Shown here in pieces: positions 53,926 to 62,725 of a stretch of 64,000 nt of DNA (the first letter of the stretch is position 1; each line of letters starts with the position of its first letter). The stretch lies in contig NZ_CP107931.1 of the NCBI RefSeq assembly GCF_036023875.1, positions 682,001 to 746,000 of the forward strand, written 5' to 3'. The translations under genes were made by a program, and so were the position numbers. The DNA comes from Mycobacterium sp. NBC_00419 (GTDB lineage: Bacteria > Actinomycetota > Actinomycetes > Mycobacteriales > Mycobacteriaceae). The notes beneath the pieces were generated by a model. The model had not been told where the DNA came from, did no database searches, and saw only the letters and a list, made by a program, of their open reading frames with translations.

Positions 53926-54286
53926 ACGCCGTCGACCGGTGGGCGACCCCGCACCGTCGACGCGACAACGGGGATCCCACCCCCGGTAGTCGACGCCGAC
54001 ACGATGATCTGCTTATCGCCGACTTGGCGCTGCCCCGCGCGAGCCGAGTCGAAGGACTTTCCTCTCGCTCACGGACGGCATCGGCGAGTCACGATCTTGG
54101 GGGCAGTGGAGCGGTGCGAGGCCTCGCCTTCAAGCGCAACCGCACCGCGCATGACGTTGCCACCACCGAACCCATCTGTCACACCAGCAACATAAATAAC
54201 TTTGACAACATCACCAAATTGACTCTGGCGTAACCGTTGCCAACATGAGGCAATACAGTTATATTGCCTGCTGAGGTGGTTTAATC
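53926..54286. other. inserted non-coding stretch of lower GC
   Basis: I see no gene here. The right half is much less GC-rich than the surroundings (AT runs near 54180-54300) and carries the inverted repeat at 54249-54268 plus the upstream region of the small secreted protein. It lies between the two duplication arms and appears to be foreign or inserted DNA. Confidence 0.6.
54249..54268. promoter_or_regulatory. inverted repeat before the small secreted-protein gene
   Basis: GGCAATA (54249-54255) and TATTGCC (54262-54268) are exact inverted repeats around CAGTTA, 18 bases before the ATG at 54287 and next to a GAGGTGG ribosome-binding site. It may be an operator or a leader hairpin. Confidence 0.45.
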
Positions 54287-54679
54287 ATGAAGACGAAAAT
54301 AGCTATTACCCTAGGTCTCTCGGCCATCTTCGGAACACTGTGCTCCCCACTGGCAAACGCAGATGCGCAGCTGGGCTGCGAGAGTGTTCCGTGGGGATTC
54401 CTGGCAACCCAAACACGCAGCATCTGCGACGGGCCGCTCCAGCCGGACGGCAGCTGGATCCGATTCCGCATGGTTTGGGTACCTGCACATGCAGTGCCGG
54501 TTCGGACAAGTTGCGGTACATACAGCTGCACCACAAGTGGCGGCTATTGGCAGGACGAGCAAGTATTCGAGAAGGTGAAGTACCCGGTTACGCCCGATAC
54601 CGTCGTGCCGGGCGAACCCGGATGGATGCCGCCGACGTACACCGACGCCGGTGGCTTTACCCCCATCAACTTCGGCTAG
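54287..54679 (+). CDS. secreted CDGP-type protein
   Basis: A 130-residue exported protein with a signal peptide to about residue 26 (ending SPLANA). The mature part holds WGFLATQTRSICDGPLQPDGSW, the CDGP motif of a mycobacterial family, and four cysteines (GCES, ICDG, SCGT, YSCT). Function unknown. The ATG follows GAGGTGG. The gene is enclosed by two copies of the VTT 3' end, and its first codons are AT-richer than its neighbours, both signs of recent acquisition. The CDGP label is from memory. Confidence 0.77.
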   Translation: MKTKIAITLGLSAIFGTLCSPLANADAQLGCESVPWGFLATQTRSICDGPLQPDGSWIRFRMVWVPAHAVPVRTSCGTYSCTTSGGYWQDEQVFEKVKYPVTPDTVVPGEPGWMPPTYTDAGGFTPINFG

Positions 54680-54732
54680 ATAGCCCAGCCACTGAGGGTC
54701 GGGCCGGGCAGGACCCGAACCCCGCGACGATA

Positions 54733-54973
54733 TGACGCCCTGACACCCTACGCATTCGGCGCTTTCGGGATGCCGCTGTGGCAGATGGCGATTGGCGCTC
54801 TGATCGGGTCAGCCCCACGGGCCTTCGTGTATACCGCACTGGGCGCCTCGGTCTCGGACCTGAACTCACCGTTGGCCTACACCGGCCATCGCGGTGTGGT
54901 GCGTCACCGCGATCATCGGGGCATTCGCCGCACACCGGGGCTACCGCAGTTGGCGTGCCCGGGGCCGATAATG
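54733..54973 (+). pseudogene. duplicated 3' end of the VTT gene, right copy
   Basis: Copy of 53640-53880 without the 5' two thirds of the gene. An extra base (ACACCGGCC instead of ACGCGGCC) breaks the reading frame near 54888, so it cannot encode the normal C-terminus. It leads directly into the intact DUF2237 gene, so this junction, not the left one, preserves the ancestral gene neighbourhood. The gap from 54680 to 54978 contains nothing else recognisable. Confidence 0.85.
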
Positions 54974-54978
54974 GTGAG

Positions 54979-55365
54979 GTGCCCGATCGCAATGTGCTTG
55001 GTGATGAACTGCAACCCTGCGGCAGCGACCCGCTGACCGGCTTCTACCGCGACGGATGTTGTTCGACCGGGCCCGAGGACATCGGATCGCACACCATCTG
55101 CGCGGTGGTCACCGCGGAGTTTCTGGAGCACCAGCGCTCCATCGGCAACGACCTGTCGACGCCGATGCCCCAGTTCCGGTTCCCCGGGCTGGCGCCCGGC
55201 GACCGCTGGTGCGTCACCGCCCGCAATTGGCTGCGGGCCCACCAGGACGGCTGCGCGGCGCCTGTCGTCCTGGCCTGCACCCACGAACGCACCCTGGATC
55301 TGGTCCCGCTGGAAACGCTGCAGCGCTACGCCGTCGACGTGCCCGACGATCTCGGCGGGCTCTGA
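54979..55365 (+). CDS. DUF2237 family protein
   Basis: A 128-residue protein of unknown function. The family signature is complete: NVLGDELQPCGSDPLTGFYRDGCC near the N-terminus, SIGNDLSTPMPQFRFPGLAPGDRWCVTARNW, and the C-terminal VVLACTHERTLDLVPLETLQRYAVDV. Cysteines and histidine could bind metal. The start is GTG 54979, one of the few places with GGTGAG upstream. It is convergent with the protease gene. Confidence 0.88.
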   Translation: MPDRNVLGDELQPCGSDPLTGFYRDGCCSTGPEDIGSHTICAVVTAEFLEHQRSIGNDLSTPMPQFRFPGLAPGDRWCVTARNWLRAHQDGCAAPVVLACTHERTLDLVPLETLQRYAVDVPDDLGGL

Positions 55366-55370
55366 GGGGC

Positions 55371-57011
55371 TCAGGTCGTCTGCGGTGCCAGACCCAACTG
55401 GCCGCCGCCTGCCGAATTCCCGAGGTCGTAGACGACGTCGTAGTGGTAGAAGAACTGGATGCCGGAGTTGAGGTAGTACTTCGCCTTGTCGGAGTCGATG
55501 TCGGCGGCGGCCTTGTCGTTCTGAAACTTGATCACCTGCGTTGTCTGGTCCTCCTGCTGGCGATCGGTCGTCGTCGTCACAGTGAAGAACGTCTCGTGCT
55601 GACCGGCAGTGGTGGTTCCCTTCAGGGAGAACGTCAGGTTGCCGGCCAGAACACCCTTCTTGGCGTCGTCGTGCGACGGCACCAGAATCTGGTCGTAATC
55701 GGCTGCCTCGGAACTCTTGTCGGTGTTGTGCACGGTGGTCGCGGCGCCGGTGTCGAGGACCACCTTCACCTTGGAATCGGTGACGACCGGCGTGCTGCCG
55801 TCGCTGATGTTGATCTTCGCCTTGATGAGCTGCTGCTTGTAGAAGCGGACATCGCTGTTGGGCACGGTGTTGCCCTTGGCGGACTCGTCGGGATCCATGA
55901 CGAAGAACGATGTCGACGGGTTCTGGAGGTCGGCTGCCGTCAGGCCGATCTGAACCCACGCCTGCTGGCTCTGGTCGTCGACGTGGACGATGAATCCTGG
56001 TGATATCCCGTTGCCGAAAGTGAACTGGGACAACAGGCTGGTGATCCCGTCGGCCTCGTAGTTGGTACCCACTCCGAAGTCGCCGTAGAAGGCCTTCTCG
56101 ACGGGCGGCGGATCGATACCGCCCGAGATCGTCGTGCCGCTGGGTGTCCAGAGATTGGTGTCGCCGTTGGTGATCAGGTTGGCCTGGCCGACCTGGACGG
56201 AGCCGGTGGAGGTCAGCGGCAGCGAATTGCCTTGTGCGAATAGCGATACCGTGGTGTTCGCCGCGACGCCGCTATAGGTGATGCCGCTGTCGTCGCCACG
56301 CGAGACCAGGGTGGTCGACCCCTTGACTCCGTTGCCCCACCAGTCGGAGGTATGCGGGTCGTTGGATGCATACGCTGCGAAGAAACCCGAAGCGCCGGTG
56401 TCGAATTCGAACAGTTTGGGCTTCGCGCCGTTACCGAGGGTTGCATAGATGCCGAGCTTCTTCGTGTCGGCTGTGCCGTCACCGTCGCTATCGATGGCGG
56501 TGAAGTACAGCGGCACCGTGATCGGTGTGGTGATCACACCGACGCTGGCCGGAAACAGCGTCCGTCGAACGAGATACAGCGTGCTCTCGGCGATGTAGGT
56601 GATGGGACCCTGCGGCAGCACGGAGAGCAGGTTCGCCACCGAATAGAGCAGGCCGTTCACCGCGTCGGGCAAGGTTTGGGACGACGTGGTCAGCGGGGCC
56701 GATAGTGGCGAGGCCTGTTGCCGCTTGGCTGAGCCGACCACGGTGGCCACCGGGCGCGCCGCCACCCGTGCCGCGGAGATGGCGGCGATGGGACGTGAGC
56801 GCGTGGCCGCGGCGGGGCGGGCCGATGTCGGTTTGTCTGCCGCGGACCGCGGCTTGTGGTGACCTGCCGAGGACGCACTGTGCGCGCCGGTGCTGTCGTC
56901 AGCGTGGGCGGTGCCGGGCGCCGCGGCCAGCGCAATGCCCATTCCGGTTGCCGCCACACCGAACTGAAGCCACCTGACCACCGTCAGCGATCTGTGCGCC
57001 GAACCACGCAT
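55371..57011 (-). CDS. secreted aspartic protease, PecA-like, without PE domain
   Basis: A 546-residue exported protein. A signal peptide runs to about residue 37 (APGTAHA), then a low-complexity Ala/Ser/Arg linker, then a pepsin-like region from about residue 165 with both active-site signatures: LFEFDTGASGFFAAY (Asp204) and KVVLDTGAATTVHN (Asp420). Two DTG motifs in one chain fit a bilobed aspartic protease. The domain resembles the C-terminal part of PecA/PE_PGRS35, which cleaves PE_PGRS proteins and LipY in M. marinum, but here a Sec signal replaces the PE domain. The hydrolase gene upstream ends 76 bases before its start. Confidence 0.82.
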   Translation of the reverse strand: MRGSAHRSLTVVRWLQFGVAATGMGIALAAAPGTAHADDSTGAHSASSAGHHKPRSAADKPTSARPAAATRSRPIAAISAARVAARPVATVVGSAKRQQASPLSAPLTTSSQTLPDAVNGLLYSVANLLSVLPQGPITYIAESTLYLVRRTLFPASVGVITTPITVPLYFTAIDSDGDGTADTKKLGIYATLGNGAKPKLFEFDTGASGFFAAYASNDPHTSDWWGNGVKGSTTLVSRGDDSGITYSGVAANTTVSLFAQGNSLPLTSTGSVQVGQANLITNGDTNLWTPSGTTISGGIDPPPVEKAFYGDFGVGTNYEADGITSLLSQFTFGNGISPGFIVHVDDQSQQAWVQIGLTAADLQNPSTSFFVMDPDESAKGNTVPNSDVRFYKQQLIKAKINISDGSTPVVTDSKVKVVLDTGAATTVHNTDKSSEAADYDQILVPSHDDAKKGVLAGNLTFSLKGTTTAGQHETFFTVTTTTDRQQEDQTTQVIKFQNDKAAADIDSDKAKYYLNSGIQFFYHYDVVYDLGNSAGGGQLGLAPQTT

Positions 57012-57087
57012 CGCGACTCCCGTGGGCTATGGACCAGTACTGGCGAAGGAATACCACGCGGCCGCACTCAGCGCCGGGGAATCGGCG

Positions 57088-58470
57088 TTATCCGGTGGGC
57101 GGCCGTACCGCACGCGGTCGCCCGCTCACGCCACTGGAGGACGGGCGGGCTGCGACCGCATGACCCGGTTTGCGGGCGGCGCGCGTAGTGCGAGCCGTGG
57201 CGCGGCGGGCCGATCGCGGTGCCGCCGTGGTGGTTACACCGGCCACCGTGGTGGCGGCTAGGGCCGGCGTCGGCGACGGGGTGTACGGCGCCGGCGGGCC
57301 ATAGGAGTCGATAGCCCCGGTATCCACCGGGGGTCCGCCCACCCCGTACGGGCCCGGCGGAGTGGTGTGGAAGGGCCGGTTCGCCGGGTCGCCGGAGATC
57401 AGCGCGATTCCGTTGTCCCATCCGGTCGGGATGGCCTCGAGGAAGTCCACCGTCGTCTTCAGAAGATCCGGGACGTAGAGCCATTTAGCGGGCGTGGGCT
57501 GGCCCGGGTTGATGGTGCGGTCGTAGCCCGCCTCGATGAGAACGCGTAGCGGTGGGTCCAGTATTGCTGCCAGCGGCGGGCCGATGAGCGGAATCTGTTC
57601 CAGCGGCATCAACAACGGAACGGTCTTGGCCGGCGCCAGGTAGTACGTCGTGTCCTGGTACTGACCCTGCAGCCGGATGTCAGTGGCTGCGAAATACGCC
57701 GGCTCGGGGTGTAGGTAGAGGAATCCGAGCAGCACATTGAGATCGGCCAGCAGGTTCAACGGGTTGGTCGGGAAGTCGGCGACCGGCTCATACTGATTGG
57801 CCACGTCGACCGTCGTAATGGGATGCGGCTCAGGTGAATTTGTCGTCATCGCACCGTTGAAGGACACGTCGATGATCGGAATGTAGGCACCGACGAAACG
57901 TTCCAGGATGCCGCCGTTGGGGCGGTTCGGGTTGGCGTTGACGACGAAACTCACGGTCGTACCCGGCGGCGGGTGCGCGATGAGGTCGTATTTCTCCAGA
58001 GCCGCGATGGCGGCGCTTTGCGAATACCCGTAGACCACGTAGGACGTGTCGGTGAGCGTTGCGGTCGCGGTGGACGTGAACGGGGGCTTGGTGACGGTGC
58101 ATGACGCCTTGCGAAGGCACGCATCGAGATTCGACAGTCCGATCGCCACCGACTCGTCATACGGCATGTCCCACAGTCCCGTATCGAAGCGGAACTGCTC
58201 CGGACCGTAGACCGCCACCCGTGAGCAACCCGGGTCTCCCCCGACGCACAAGCCGGAGGGCGCTACATAGACGGCGTCGGCGTCCTCGACGTACTCGGTG
58301 ATGTACTCGGTGGTGTCTTCGGGGATGCTCAGCGGATGCCCGGTGCCACCCATGAACAAGGCAGTCGCCGTGAGTCCGACGCCCATCGACGTCACGGGTG
58401 AGAGCGCCAACAGCGGGGCTGTGCCCAGTGCCAGAGCGGCAACTGCCCACGATAGAGCCGCACTACGCAC
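57088..58470 (-). CDS. secreted PE-PPE-domain serine hydrolase
   Basis: A 460-residue protein with a Sec-type N-terminus (MRSAALSWAVAALALGTAPLLAL). The PE-PPE alpha/beta-hydrolase domain covers about residues 40-290, with nucleophile Ser150 in VVYGYSQSAAIA and an acidic residue and histidine expected later (candidates in PVADFPTNP and HPEPAYF). The C-terminal 100 residues are Pro/Ala/Arg-rich. PE-PPE domains normally follow PE or PPE domains; neither is present. Esterase or cutinase-like activity on lipids is likely. The start is GTG 58470. Confidence 0.85.
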   Translation of the reverse strand: MRSAALSWAVAALALGTAPLLALSPVTSMGVGLTATALFMGGTGHPLSIPEDTTEYITEYVEDADAVYVAPSGLCVGGDPGCSRVAVYGPEQFRFDTGLWDMPYDESVAIGLSNLDACLRKASCTVTKPPFTSTATATLTDTSYVVYGYSQSAAIAALEKYDLIAHPPPGTTVSFVVNANPNRPNGGILERFVGAYIPIIDVSFNGAMTTNSPEPHPITTVDVANQYEPVADFPTNPLNLLADLNVLLGFLYLHPEPAYFAATDIRLQGQYQDTTYYLAPAKTVPLLMPLEQIPLIGPPLAAILDPPLRVLIEAGYDRTINPGQPTPAKWLYVPDLLKTTVDFLEAIPTGWDNGIALISGDPANRPFHTTPPGPYGVGGPPVDTGAIDSYGPPAPYTPSPTPALAATTVAGVTTTAAPRSARRATARTTRAARKPGHAVAARPSSSGVSGRPRAVRPPTG

Positions 58471-58594
58471 GGCGGGACCCCCGTCCCTTGCCTCGTCGTT
58501 GAATCCGATACAACGGTTAGCCGCCGCCAGTGTTGCAGAATTCGGGCGCCGCGATGCGGCATTTAGGTCACTTCAATCGCGGACCGTCGGCCGC

Positions 58595-59620
58595 TCAACT
58601 CCTGGTGACCACCATCTTCAGTGCGGGTTCCAGCCAGCGATCCGCCGCGTCATCCCAACCGACCGTGGTGGTCGGCACGGCCAGCGGGTCGATTCGCCCG
58701 GCGCCGACCAGATCGAGCAACTCGGGGAGATAGCGTCGGGAATCCGCCCGAGAGGTGTGGAAAGTGATTCCGCGCGTGTACATTTCGAGCAACGGCAGCG
58801 GAGTTTCCGGGGCGAAGTGGATCGTCACCACCGTGATACGTCCATAAGCTTCCGTGGAGCGGATCGCGCAGTTCAGTCCGTCGAGTTGTAGCGACGCGGC
58901 GACGACGATCGGGGCTCGCTCGAGACGCCGCGGGAACTGCCCGCCCACGTCGATCACGTCGGCCCCCAGGTCCGAAGCCGCCGCCAGTCGCTGGGAGTCA
59001 CTGTCGGCGTAGCGGATCCGCCCGGCGCCCAATGCCCGCGCGCACTGGATCGCGTACAAGCTGATCGAGGTGGCGTCGCCGCCGACGATGAGCACGTCGG
59101 ATCCGGGCCGTTCACGTAGTCCGTCGACGACGGCGCGGTAGCCGTCGATGACGTTGTCGGGGATGGTGGCCAAGGCGACGTCGCTGATCGACGGCGGGGC
59201 CTCCACCAGCAGGTGGTCGGCGTAGGGCACGAGCAGCAGGTCGGCCAGGCCACCGCCGTGACCGCCGCCGGACTCACCGAACCCGAACGCCGCCCCGGCG
59301 CGGGCCTGGCTGGGTAGGCAGGCGGCGTAGTGCCGTTCGCCGCACGGCGGGCACGTGCCGCACGACACCTGAAACGGCACGGCGACCCGCTGCCCGGGAC
59401 GGAATCCAGTCACCCCGGCACCGACGTCGACGACTTCGGCGGCGATCTCATGACCTACTGCGTACGGCCCCGGAAAGAGTCCGAAGCCGGCCATCGCGAC
59501 ATCGAGGTCGCAGCGGGAGACCGCCAGCGGCCGCACCACGGCCTGGCCGGGGCCGGCGACCGGATCCGTGGCGTCCTGCCATGCCAGCACGCCGGGCTCC
59601 ACGAACACGAGTTGCCTCAT
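58595..59620 (-). CDS. zinc-dependent alcohol dehydrogenase
   Basis: A 341-residue medium-chain dehydrogenase. The catalytic zinc region is SRCDLDVAMAG and GHEIAAEVVDVG; the structural zinc loop CGTCPPCGERHYAAC is complete. The dinucleotide-binding part is DVLIVGGDATSISLYAI, with a poor GxGxxG match. Substrate unknown. Separated by 124 bases from the PE-PPE gene. Confidence 0.86.
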   Translation of the reverse strand: MRQLVFVEPGVLAWQDATDPVAGPGQAVVRPLAVSRCDLDVAMAGFGLFPGPYAVGHEIAAEVVDVGAGVTGFRPGQRVAVPFQVSCGTCPPCGERHYAACLPSQARAGAAFGFGESGGGHGGGLADLLLVPYADHLLVEAPPSISDVALATIPDNVIDGYRAVVDGLRERPGSDVLIVGGDATSISLYAIQCARALGAGRIRYADSDSQRLAAASDLGADVIDVGGQFPRRLERAPIVVAASLQLDGLNCAIRSTEAYGRITVVTIHFAPETPLPLLEMYTRGITFHTSRADSRRYLPELLDLVGAGRIDPLAVPTTTVGWDDAADRWLEPALKMVVTRS

Positions 59621-59780
59621 AAGGGATGAGTATGCAACTCAGGCCGGACCAGCCACGAGGCCGCGAGGCGAACCTTCCATCAAGACGACAAGATCCCATC
59701 AGTAGGCGAATCTCCACTAGTGACCCCGCCAGTCTGCTTGGCTACACAACGGGGTGGGGCTTTCAACGGGGGGGAATTTG

Positions 59781-61364
59781 ATGATGACTGATGACGTGTG
59801 CGCCGGCCGTCGGCTAGGCGGTCTCTTTCGGGTCGCACCGGTGGTGACCTTGGGGGCGTTAGCCAGCGCCGGGATGATGTTGATGATCCCGCCGGGGGCG
59901 GAGTCGCTCTACCCCGCCGCACCCGTCGCGCAGGTGCAGCTACGGACCGCCAATGTCGAGCTGACCAGTTCCTCGGGTGGTCTCCTGGGGTCCGTCGTCG
60001 GCTTTCTGATCGGTAACGGGACACAGACGCATCCGAACGCGGGTGTGCTGATCGGCAGCGGCTACAACTACACCGCGGCGGATGACGTCTACTGCACGTC
60101 GCATGTCTGCAATGGCGGCAACGCCGGCCTGCTCTTCGGCAACGGTGGCAGCGGTTGGAGCCCCTTCGCGGGCTCGGGTCTGGCCGCCGGCAACGGCGGA
60201 AACGCCGCCTTGCTCCTCGGCAACGCCGGCAATGGCGGCGACGGTGCCGACGCCGCGTACACATTTGCCCAGCCCTTCGTGCGGACTGGGGCCGCCACGG
60301 CTGGTGGACGGGGTGGCCGCGCCGGGTTGTTCGGCAACGGTGGCATCGGCGGCAACGGCGGTGAAGATCGTGGTGGCAGGGACCAGACCGATCACTCGGT
60401 GGGCGCCAACGGTGGCGCGGGCGGAAGCGGTGGCCTGCTCTGGGGTGACGGCGGCGCAGGCGGCGCAGGTGGTTATGCCGAGAACCGCGTCGCGACTCCC
60501 ACCCCCACCAACAACAAGGCCACTGGCGGTTCCGGTGGCGAAGGCGGAAGCACCGGCCTGTTCGGCACCGGCGGCGCCGGTGGAGCCGGTGCCAAAGCCC
60601 TAGCGGACTCTGGCGTCGCCACTGGCGGCGATGGCGCTGACGGTGGACGCGGCGGCCTCCTGTTGGGCAACGGCGGCGCCGGTGGCAACGGCGGCGGCTA
60701 TACCCCCAGCACAAATCCGGACGACTGGTACAAGTTCGGGGTTCTCTCCGGCGTCCTGTACGCAGCCGGTGGGAACGGCGGCACCGGCGGCGACGCGACC
60801 ATCGGCTCCGGCGGTCTGGCCGGCGGCGGCGGCTCGGCGGCGTCAAACGAAGGCACCGCCGGCGGCGGCAACGGCGGCAACGGCGGTAGTGCCCGGTTCG
60901 CCGGCCAGGGCCAGTCCGGCGGTACCGGCGGAGGCGCTGTCAGCTTGCTCGGTCTCACTCAGGGCGGGGCAGGCGGCAACGGCGGTGCCAGCTTCCTCAG
61001 TCTCATCCGCGCGGCTTCCGGCGGCGCAGGCGGTGACGCCATGACTGCTAACGCTGGTGGCGGGGCCGCCCATGGCGGTAAGGGCGGCACCGGCGGTAAA
61101 GGCGGGCTGTTCGCCGTCGGCGGCACCGGCGGGGCCGGCGGTTCGCTCTCGAACCTTCCCATCTGGCATAACGCGGCGAATGGTGAGGCTGGCAACGGCG
61201 GCACCGGCGGCAGAGGCGGCCTCTTCGCCAACGGTGGCCGCGGCGGCGGCGGCGGCAACGCCAAGTCGCCGGGCTCCGGGGTGACACCCGGCACGGGCGG
61301 CTTCGGCGGACCCGGCGGCTTCGGCGGCCAGCCGGGTCAAACCGGCGCCAACGGCACCACGTAG
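59781..61364 (+). CDS. PGRS protein without PE domain
   Basis: A 527-residue protein. The N-terminus has a hydrophobic segment that could be a signal or anchor (VAPVVTLGALASAGMMLMI, residues 18-36). Residues 60-100 form a short entry domain (GGLLGSVVGFLIGNGTQTHPNAGVLIGSGY, then two Cys). From about 110 to the end it is Gly-rich PGRS sequence: repeats of GGxGGxGG with LFGNGG, LLLGNGG and AGGAGG units that form stacked polyproline-type sheets in structural models. It lacks the 100-residue PE domain usual for PGRS proteins. The ATG at 59781 follows GGGGGGGAA. Cell-surface location is expected. Confidence 0.84.
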   Translation: MMTDDVCAGRRLGGLFRVAPVVTLGALASAGMMLMIPPGAESLYPAAPVAQVQLRTANVELTSSSGGLLGSVVGFLIGNGTQTHPNAGVLIGSGYNYTAADDVYCTSHVCNGGNAGLLFGNGGSGWSPFAGSGLAAGNGGNAALLLGNAGNGGDGADAAYTFAQPFVRTGAATAGGRGGRAGLFGNGGIGGNGGEDRGGRDQTDHSVGANGGAGGSGGLLWGDGGAGGAGGYAENRVATPTPTNNKATGGSGGEGGSTGLFGTGGAGGAGAKALADSGVATGGDGADGGRGGLLLGNGGAGGNGGGYTPSTNPDDWYKFGVLSGVLYAAGGNGGTGGDATIGSGGLAGGGGSAASNEGTAGGGNGGNGGSARFAGQGQSGGTGGGAVSLLGLTQGGAGGNGGASFLSLIRAASGGAGGDAMTANAGGGAAHGGKGGTGGKGGLFAVGGTGGAGGSLSNLPIWHNAANGEAGNGGTGGRGGLFANGGRGGGGGNAKSPGSGVTPGTGGFGGPGGFGGQPGQTGANGTT

Positions 61365-61520
61365 TCCAGCACAACACAGCGGCGACGCGGACGGCAGTCG
61401 GTGTCGCCGTTGTGTAGCTGACCCAGCACACGGGCGCAGTGGAAGTCGACCGAAGAGCCACGAAGTGGATCAATGCGCCGCACCATGGACGGTGGCAGGC
61501 GGGCCGCCGAGGAGGGACCA

Positions 61521-62144
61521 ATGGGCGCAGCGCCACGACTCCCCGGCGTTTCCTCGCGTTTCGTCGGTGCCGATGGGCCCCGCCATCCGTGGACGACCGG
61601 AGACGTCACGGTCGATCTGCCCGTGATCGTCGACTGGGTGCAGACCGATCCCGTCACCGGCGACGAAGCGATACGGGTCAACGCGCGAGTCGATCTCGTT
61701 GACGGTGAGCCGCAGATCGTGCAGATATCCCTGGTTGCTCCTGCCGGACTCGATCTCGCGATGCTGCAGCGCGAGTTTCGGTGGGCCTCGCCCTTGAATG
61801 CCGTCACGGGAATACTGCCCCGGCTCATCGCAGCGGGAACCGACCCGTTCGCCGTCGACCTTCCGGTGACCGGATTCCCGGCTGTCGCCGCCCAGCCGCT
61901 GCGACATCGAAGGATTCTCACCGACGAGTTCCTGACCACGATCGCCCGCGAGTACCTGGCGCGCGGCCGCGGCTACGCCGCGAGCCTGGCCCAGGAGTAC
62001 TTCGTGACGTCTCGCACGGTGGTCAGTTGGGTCGAAAAGGCACGTGGCCGAGGCATTCTCACTGCGCCGCCCACCCGTGGGGCCACCGGCGGACACCTGG
62101 TCGGCAACCCCACGTCAAGGGATGTCGAGGATCAACCGGATTAG
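61521..62144 (+). CDS. hypothetical protein with C-terminal helix-turn-helix-like segment
   Basis: No family recognised with certainty. A 207-residue protein whose N-terminal half is beta-rich (VDLPVIVDWVQTDPVTGDEAIRVNARVDLVDGEPQIVQISL). The C-terminal part LTDEFLTTIAREYLARGRGYAASLAQEYFVTSRTVVSWVEKARGRGIL reads as a helix-turn-helix with a recognition helix. Such proteins occur around actinobacterial mobile and regulatory loci. The ATG 61521 has GGAGGGA before it. It overlaps the TetR gene end by four bases, convergently. Confidence 0.62.
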   Translation: MGAAPRLPGVSSRFVGADGPRHPWTTGDVTVDLPVIVDWVQTDPVTGDEAIRVNARVDLVDGEPQIVQISLVAPAGLDLAMLQREFRWASPLNAVTGILPRLIAAGTDPFAVDLPVTGFPAVAAQPLRHRRILTDEFLTTIAREYLARGRGYAASLAQEYFVTSRTVVSWVEKARGRGILTAPPTRGATGGHLVGNPTSRDVEDQPD

Positions 62145-62725
62145 GTCGACGTGTTCATCGAGCCTTGCCCTGGTCGCTGTGCGAAGGCGCGCAGCGCCTC
62201 GCGTGCGTCAAGGTCGGGTCTACCCAGATCGAGTTCGAGTAAGGCACATTCGGCGTTGGCGGCAACCCACAACCGCGCCGCAACACTGGGAGACGGCCAC
62301 CCCAGGGCCACGAAGTCAACGGCCAGCAGAGCCACGATCGCGTCGTTACGTCGGGTTATCTCGGCCTGAATCGGAAGCAGGCCGCGGGCTTCCAGGATGA
62401 GTGCGCGCACTCCCCGACTCCGAATGCACGCATCGAGGTAGGTGTTCGACATCACCGAGAGTCGTTCACCACCCGATGCCATGCCCGCTACCGCCTGCTG
62501 AACCTCGTCAAGAATGCCGTCGTGGAACCGGCGATGCAGTGCCACAAGGTAGGACGTACGGTCGCCAAAGTGGTGGAAGAAGGTTCCTTTGGCCACTCCC
62601 GCCGCCGCTGTGACGGCATTGACGCTCAGAGCCTCCAGACCCGTGGTCTCAGCCAGTGCGAGTCCGGTATCCAACAACGTATCTCGCGTCTTCTCCTTCG
62701 CGGCGGCGCGAACGCTTTCAGTCAT
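62141..62725 (-). CDS. TetR-family regulator
   Basis: A 194-residue regulator. The helix-turn-helix is VNAVTAAAGVAKGTFFHHFGDRTSYL near residues 38-63. It overlaps the Mpo1-like gene by eight bases and is the second gene of that operon. Two matching candidate operators exist: one in the promoter region at 63201-63222 and one inside the Mpo1-like gene at 62762-62775, near its own start. Self-regulation is likely. Confidence 0.9.
   Translation of the reverse strand: MTESVRAAAKEKTRDTLLDTGLALAETTGLEALSVNAVTAAAGVAKGTFFHHFGDRTSYLVALHRRFHDGILDEVQQAVAGMASGGERLSVMSNTYLDACIRSRGVRALILEARGLLPIQAEITRRNDAIVALLAVDFVALGWPSPSVAARLWVAANAECALLELDLGRPDLDAREALRAFAQRPGQGSMNTST

Noticed and set aside
59680..60846. 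A basic 388-codon frame antisense to the PGRS gene
   Set aside because: Made of Arg/Cys/His runs that mirror the Gly-rich codons of the PGRS repeats.
59781..61364. CRISPR-like or tandem DNA repeat in the Gly-rich region
   Set aside because: The repetition comes from PGRS codons (GGC GGx), with irregular unit length and no spacers; no CRISPR array is seen anywhere in the window.
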